Shown piece by piece: positions 55,006-59,276 of a DNA stretch of 59,276 nucleotides. Position numbers and translations under genes: made by a program. The DNA is taken from positions 1 through 59,276 of the forward strand of contig JAAYVD010000169.1 of the NCBI GenBank assembly GCA_012517355.1, read 5' to 3'. Source of the stretch: Candidatus Rifleibacteriota bacterium. GTDB taxonomy: Bacteria > Muiribacteriota > Ozemobacteria > Ozemobacterales > Ozemobacteraceae. Positions within the stretch are counted from its first letter, which is position 1. Each line of letters starts with the position of its first letter. The notes below the pieces were generated by a model. That model worked only from the letters and a program-made list of their open reading frames with translations, searched no databases and had not been told where the DNA came from.

Positions 55006-57963
55006 TCAGGGAAGGGAAGCGGCCAGGGAGGCCAGGTCATGGTCAACGCCGGCGAACGCGCCACGCAGGGCCTCGAACGACCCACGCCAGAAGGCATCAT
55101 CACCGCTGGCCTCCCAGGCATCGCGGCTGGCGGCGCGCAACCTGGCTTTCAGGCCCTTGACGGCATAGAGCAGGCGGCCGCTGGGCGGGGAACCGGCCAG
55201 CGCCTTTTCGGCCAGGCCAAGGTCACGGACCCCGGCCTGGGCCGCCTGGGCGGCCTGGCGATATGCCTTCTCCCAGGTGCCAGCCGGGGCCGGTGGCACC
55301 TCGCCGATCCAGGGGGCGAGGCTGGCCCGGGCCCGGGCCAGCTGACCACTGACCTTGGCGCGCCGGTGCCCCGCCAGCGGAACCAACGACGGCAACCGGC
55401 CGAACTCCCGCATCTCCCGGCACAGCGTGGCGAGGTAGCTGCCGCCCGACTGCCACAGATACCGCAGGGCCTCGTCGTCACGGGCGAACTCGCGGCCCTG
55501 CCGGACGACCGTCTCGAGACAGGCCTCGAAGTACTCGAGCCCCAGGCGCAACGGCAGTGGAAGATCGTCGGCCCGCTTCCGGCAGTGGCGGAACACGCCC
55601 TGCGCCTGTCCCGCCACCCGGATCTGCCCGGCCACCGCGGCGGCCAGATCGGGCGGTGCCCGCTCCTGCCCGCCGAGGCCCGGATCTGCCGGCACCCGAC
55701 CGGCGCCGATGGCGGCAGCGTTGGCCTCCGGCCGGCCCTGGCCGGGCCGCGCCGTTGCCTTTCCCTCCTCCAGCAGCAGGCCGCTTTCGGCCAACAGGCC
55801 AGCGGCCCGCGCGCAGGTGTCACGAATCGTCTCCTCCCACCGCCCATAGGCCTCGGGAGAGGCGGGCAGGGGGGGGACAATCCCCGGGGCGGAAGACGCT
55901 GCTGCGGGAACTGCCGCCACCCGGAAGAAGGGGTCGTTCCACCACGGCGTCTCTGGGAAAGGCGCCGCGGCGAACCCGCCCGCGTCCGGCAGGACGACCG
56001 ATGACCCCGCCTCGAACCGGGCGGCCGCCCGCGCCCCGCCCGGCGGGATGTTCTGCGCGGTCACCCGGCCGTCGAGGACGATCAGGGTCGGGCTGGCACC
56101 CGCCCCCACCACGAATCGGGTCTCGGTGTCGACGAGCCGGGCGCGCGGCGTGAAGGCGGTCCAGGAGGCGGCCGCGGCGGCTCCCACCAGCACCTCGAAC
56201 CCACCGTTCCCGGCGTCGGCATCGTCCAGGGCCGCCGGCCCGGAGCCGGTCTCGAACACCGCCTGTCCGCGCACCACGCAGACCCGTGCCCGATGCGGGC
56301 CGGAGAACAACACCTGCAGCTCGGCCGCCGGCGGCAGGGCGATCGTCCCCCAGGTCGCCGGCCCGCTCCGCAGCTCGATCAGGGCCCGGCCCTCGGCCGT
56401 CCGGAACTCCGCCCAGGCCGAGCGCAGGGCCAGGGGCCAGCTCGCCACGGGCTGCCAGGGGGTGTCCCCGGTCCGGCGCAGGAAGACCTCCCCGACGGCG
56501 CGGGCCAGCACGAGGTCGGTGCCAGCCAGCCGGGGCCTCGGGATGTCGCGCAGCAGCAGGTGCTTGACCAGCCGGATGACCGGTGGGGCGTGATTCAGAG
56601 GCTGGTCGCTGGGAAACACCTTCGCCAGCTCGGAAGCCCAGGTATGGAACAGCACTGGCAGATGATAGGTGGTAACACCGTTCAGTTGAGCCGAACCGCG
56701 TTCCACCACCCCGTCGTCGTCGGCCGGGGCCTGCGGATTGCCCAGCAGACTCCCTTCGATGTCGATCAGGGGGTACCGGCTGCGCAGACCGACGATGACG
56801 GCATACTGCACGTCGGGCAGCAGGTGTCGGCCGTCGGCTTCGCCCGCGTTGAGCGACCGGAAGAACGAATGTCCGCTGTAGAGCTGGTCGGAGGCGAACT
56901 GGTGCTTGCCCTCGAGCAGCGAGGCGAGCAGGTTCCCCACCACCTTTTCCACCCAGGCGACCCCGTGATTGGGAACGGCCAGCATCACCAGCTTCCGCAC
57001 CCGGCTGGGCCGGCCGTTCCGCGCCACATGGTACAAATAGCGCCGGGCTATCAACCCGCCCATGCTGTGGGCGACCAGATCGACCCGCTCGATCCGGTAC
57101 CCTGCGCGCCGGTAGTGGGCGCACACCGCGGCCACGTGCGAGGCCAGCTTGTCGGCCTGGGGCTCGATGCCCGAACCACGCAGGTCGTTCGGGTCGGTGT
57201 TGTAGTAGTCGGCGAGAAACGTGTCGAACCGTTCGTGGTCGAGCCAGGCCGAAAAGCTGGCCAGGCTGCGGGTACTGCCGGTGAATCCGTGGACGAGCAG
57301 CAGGGGCGGGCGGCAGACCCGCAAGGAGACCGAAGCCAGGCGGCCGGTCCCGCCTTCGGTCCCGAACCGGAAGGTCACCCCGGCGGGCATCGCCCACGTC
57401 GGAGATCCCGTTCCCGCGACCGGCACCAGTCGGTCATCCGGCAGGTAGGGGAGCGGGCGGAAGTAAACGGTGGTCTTTCCCCCCGAACCCAGTGAAAACG
57501 TATGGGCGAGCGGGGCGGAGTCGGTGGCCGAACCGTGCAGGGTGCCGCCAACGCATCGCTCGACGACGACCTCCCGGGAACCGGTGGGTCCGGCCGACAG
57601 GTCCAGGCGGAGGGTGGCCGAACCGTCGGCCACCACGCCGAGGGCGGGAGGGCCGCCGGCAAAAGCGGGGCCGACCGTCACAAGGCCGGAAGGGCCGCCC
57701 TTCCGACCGGGAGGGCGGGGCGAAGGCGCCGGTTCGGGCCCGGCAAGGGGGTGGGCCGGCTCGGGTAGGCCCGGACTTTCCGTCCGCCCCGGGGGGGGTC
57801 GCACCTGGTCGGTTCCGTACCTCGCCGCGGGGTCGCCCGGTACCGCCTGGGCTGCAGCCAGGTGGGCGCCGGCGATCAGGAGGGCGATGACCGCCTGCCA
57901 CAGAGCCGGGCGTCGCCCCACGCGCGCCAGGATGGCGGGCCGGTCCGCACGGGGTACATACAT
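55006..57963 (-). CDS. Secreted alpha/beta-hydrolase lipase with FecR-like region, about 985 aa
   Basis: Signal peptide (ALWQAVIALLIAGAHLAAAQ), a beta-rich N-domain, then a lipase fold: oxyanion loop LLLVHGFTGSTR and nucleophile elbow DLVAHSMGGLIARRYL (Ser near residue 300), with NHGVAWVEKV and a later FSGHSFF. Around residues 480-690 a FecR-like beta segment appears (AVGEVFLRRTGDTPW, WTAFTPRARLVDTETRFVV, VLDGRVTAQNIPPGG). The C-terminal third is helical. GTG at 58017, overlapping the pilT stop (GTGA), is an alternative start that would couple it to pilT; I use the ATG at 57963. Confidence 0.82.
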   Translation of the reverse strand: MYVPRADRPAILARVGRRPALWQAVIALLIAGAHLAAAQAVPGDPAARYGTDQVRPPPGRTESPGLPEPAHPLAGPEPAPSPRPPGRKGGPSGLVTVGPAFAGGPPALGVVADGSATLRLDLSAGPTGSREVVVERCVGGTLHGSATDSAPLAHTFSLGSGGKTTVYFRPLPYLPDDRLVPVAGTGSPTWAMPAGVTFRFGTEGGTGRLASVSLRVCRPPLLLVHGFTGSTRSLASFSAWLDHERFDTFLADYYNTDPNDLRGSGIEPQADKLASHVAAVCAHYRRAGYRIERVDLVAHSMGGLIARRYLYHVARNGRPSRVRKLVMLAVPNHGVAWVEKVVGNLLASLLEGKHQFASDQLYSGHSFFRSLNAGEADGRHLLPDVQYAVIVGLRSRYPLIDIEGSLLGNPQAPADDDGVVERGSAQLNGVTTYHLPVLFHTWASELAKVFPSDQPLNHAPPVIRLVKHLLLRDIPRPRLAGTDLVLARAVGEVFLRRTGDTPWQPVASWPLALRSAWAEFRTAEGRALIELRSGPATWGTIALPPAAELQVLFSGPHRARVCVVRGQAVFETGSGPAALDDADAGNGGFEVLVGAAAAASWTAFTPRARLVDTETRFVVGAGASPTLIVLDGRVTAQNIPPGGARAAARFEAGSSVVLPDAGGFAAAPFPETPWWNDPFFRVAAVPAAASSAPGIVPPLPASPEAYGRWEETIRDTCARAAGLLAESGLLLEEGKATARPGQGRPEANAAAIGAGRVPADPGLGGQERAPPDLAAAVAGQIRVAGQAQGVFRHCRKRADDLPLPLRLGLEYFEACLETVVRQGREFARDDEALRYLWQSGGSYLATLCREMREFGRLPSLVPLAGHRRAKVSGQLARARASLAPWIGEVPPAPAGTWEKAYRQAAQAAQAGVRDLGLAEKALAGSPPSGRLLYAVKGLKARLRAASRDAWEASGDDAFWRGSFEALRGAFAGVDHDLASLAASLP

Positions 57964-58013
57964 TCTGTAAACCGGGGTACCGCGCGCCGAGAGGCGCGAA
58001 CCCACCACCGGGG

Positions 58014-59276
58014 TCACTTCGGCTTGTACTGTTCGAACGCCTTCTTGTCGAAGGCCCGCCGGTAGGCGTCCTCGGGGGCGATCCGCCGCGATTTCACCAG
58101 GTCCATCAGAGACTGGTCCATGGTCTGCATGCCAATCTGCTTGCTGGTCTGCATGATCGAGGGCAGCTGGAAGGTCTTGTTTTCACGGATGAGGTTGGCC
58201 ACGGCCGGGGTGTTGACCAGGATCTCGAGGGCGCAGACCCGGCTCATGCCGTCCATGGTCGGGATCAGCTGCTGGGCGATGATGCCCTGCAGGGCATCGG
58301 CCAGCTGGGTGCGGATCTGGTCCTGCTGGTGGGCGGGGAAGACGTCGACGATACGATCGACCGACTGGGCGGCGGACGGGGTGTGCAGGGTGGCGAACAC
58401 GAGGTGGCCGGTCTCGGCGGCGGTGACGGCCAGCGAGATGGTTTCGTAATCGCGCATTTCGCCGACCAGGATGATGTCGGGGTCTTCGCGCAGGGCCGAC
58501 CGGAGGGCGGCGGCGAACGACTTGGTATTGGGGCCGATCTCGCGCTGGTTGACGATGCAGGACTTGTGGCTGTGGACGAACTCGATGGGGTCCTCGATGG
58601 TCAGGATGTGGTCCTGGCGCTCCCCGTTGATCATGTCGACCATGGCGGCCAGGGTCGTCGATTTGCCGGAGCCGGTTGGCCCGGTGACCAGCACCAGGCC
58701 CTTATTGCGCCGCGACAGTTCGGTCAGCACGGGAGGCAGCTTGAGTTCGGCCAGGGTCTTGATGCGGGCCGGGATGACCCGGAAGACGGCCCCGATGCCG
58801 AGGCGGTTGTTGAACACGTTGCAGCGGAACCGCGAGACGTCGGGGATCTCGTAGGAGATGTCGAGCTCGAGGTCGCGCTCGAAGCGGTCGCGTTGGTCGT
58901 TGGAAATGAACTGGAAGATGAGGCGCTTGGTGTCCTTCGGCTGCAGGGCGGGCAGGTCGGTCGGCCAGAGTTTTCCCTGCAGGCGCATCATCGGCGGAGT
59001 GCCGACGGTCAGATGCAGGTCGGAACCGCCCTTTTCGACGACCAGGGTCAGCAGGTCGTTGATGCCGATCTCGTCGTTCTCGTTCTTGGCTGCGGCGGGC
59101 CGGCCACCCATGGTGGGGGCGGCGGCGCGTGGGGCGGCGGCCGGCGCGGCATGCGGCTGGGGAATGCCACCGGTGAACTGCGGCGGGGCCCCGGGATGCC
59201 CGCCGGGGGCCGGCTGGGGGCGCGGGGCCTGCGGGATGCCCGTGGAGGCGGGAGGCCGGGGAACCCCGCCGGCGGG
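58014..59276 (-). CDS. pilT: PilT-type twitching ATPase, 5' end beyond the window
   Basis: Retraction ATPase of type IV pili. Walker A GPTGSGKST, Asp box (TIEDPIEFVHSH), Walker B DPDIILVGEMRD, His box THLVFATLHT-type (HLVFATLHTPSAAQSVDRI) and the PilT C-terminal signature NLIRENKTFQLPSIMQTSK, with AHQQ before the C-terminus. An ATG at 59111 begins the known N-domain, but the frame stays open to the window edge as 55 Pro/Ala/Gly-rich codons (GIPQ repeats), so the gene may carry an N-terminal extension and start outside the window. It ends GTGA-overlapping the lipase GTG candidate. Confidence 0.92.
   Translation of the reverse strand, partial: PAGGVPRPPASTGIPQAPRPQPAPGGHPGAPPQFTGGIPQPHAAPAAAPRAAAPTMGGRPAAAKNENDEIGINDLLTLVVEKGGSDLHLTVGTPPMMRLQGKLWPTDLPALQPKDTKRLIFQFISNDQRDRFERDLELDISYEIPDVSRFRCNVFNNRLGIGAVFRVIPARIKTLAELKLPPVLTELSRRNKGLVLVTGPTGSGKSTTLAAMVDMINGERQDHILTIEDPIEFVHSHKSCIVNQREIGPNTKSFAAALRSALREDPDIILVGEMRDYETISLAVTAAETGHLVFATLHTPSAAQSVDRIVDVFPAHQQDQIRTQLADALQGIIAQQLIPTMDGMSRVCALEILVNTPAVANLIRENKTFQLPSIMQTSKQIGMQTMDQSLMDLVKSRRIAPEDAYRRAFDKKAFEQYKPK

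Overview
GC-rich (roughly two-thirds G+C) bacterial chromosome segment, probably from a Gram-negative, largely anaerobic organism. The pointers are two ferredoxin-type Fe-S enzymes, an [FeFe]-hydrogenase-like sensor, a lipoprotein, type IV pilus-type genes and a dockerin. Uncultured lineages such as Riflebacteria/Ozemobacteria would fit this mix, but that is inference and no marker gene here proves it. No rRNA, tRNA or insertion sequence was seen.

Layout. (1) 1-1851: the leader-distal end of a type I-E-like CRISPR array; leader and cas genes lie to the left, outside the window. (2) 2.4-18.4 kb: scattered single genes: a secreted unknown, a B12-binding radical SAM enzyme, a DEAD-box RNA helicase, an HD-GYP protein, a secreted dockerin protein, a membrane VWA protein, a membrane-anchored EEP-family phosphodiesterase and an M30-like zinc protease. 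The gaps carry copies of a hairpin-rich dispersed repeat. (3) 18.4-34.9 kb: two divergent pseudopilin operons. A ten-gene leftward operon makes a FecR-domain protein, a TPR protein, a secreted helical protein, a large pilus-associated protein, a lipoprotein, four pseudopilins and a GspK/PilX-like protein. A five-gene rightward operon makes a FecR-type anti-sigma factor, two pseudopilins, a GspK/PilX-like protein with a slippage-prone octamer frameshift, and an ECF sigma factor. A second ECF sigma/anti-sigma pair faces it. (4) 35.2-40.0 kb: an esterase, an isoprenylcysteine-methyltransferase-like membrane protein and an oversized GlmS-like enzyme behind a clear sigma-70-type promoter.

(5) 40.0-48.8 kb: a self-contained chemosensory system. 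A CheY-like regulator is transcribed divergently from cheA (with a receiver-like tail), a soluble [FeFe]-hydrogenase/methyl-accepting fusion, cheW, cheB and cheR, the last three with overlapping or nearly abutting reading frames. The receptor keeps the H-cluster cysteines but has lost the proton-relay cysteine, so it looks like a hydrogen or redox sensor rather than a turnover enzyme. This is the most interesting system in the window. No flagellar gene is present; pilus genes (pseudopilins and a PilT ATPase at the right edge) are the obvious candidate outputs, but that link is inference.

(6) 48.9-59.3 kb: a secreted unknown, a P-type cation ATPase, a degenerate GT51-like transglycosylase, an aldo/keto reductase with ferredoxin tail, a lipase with FecR-like region, and a PilT-type ATPase cut by the window end. 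Four proteins in the window carry FecR-like regions, an unusual density.
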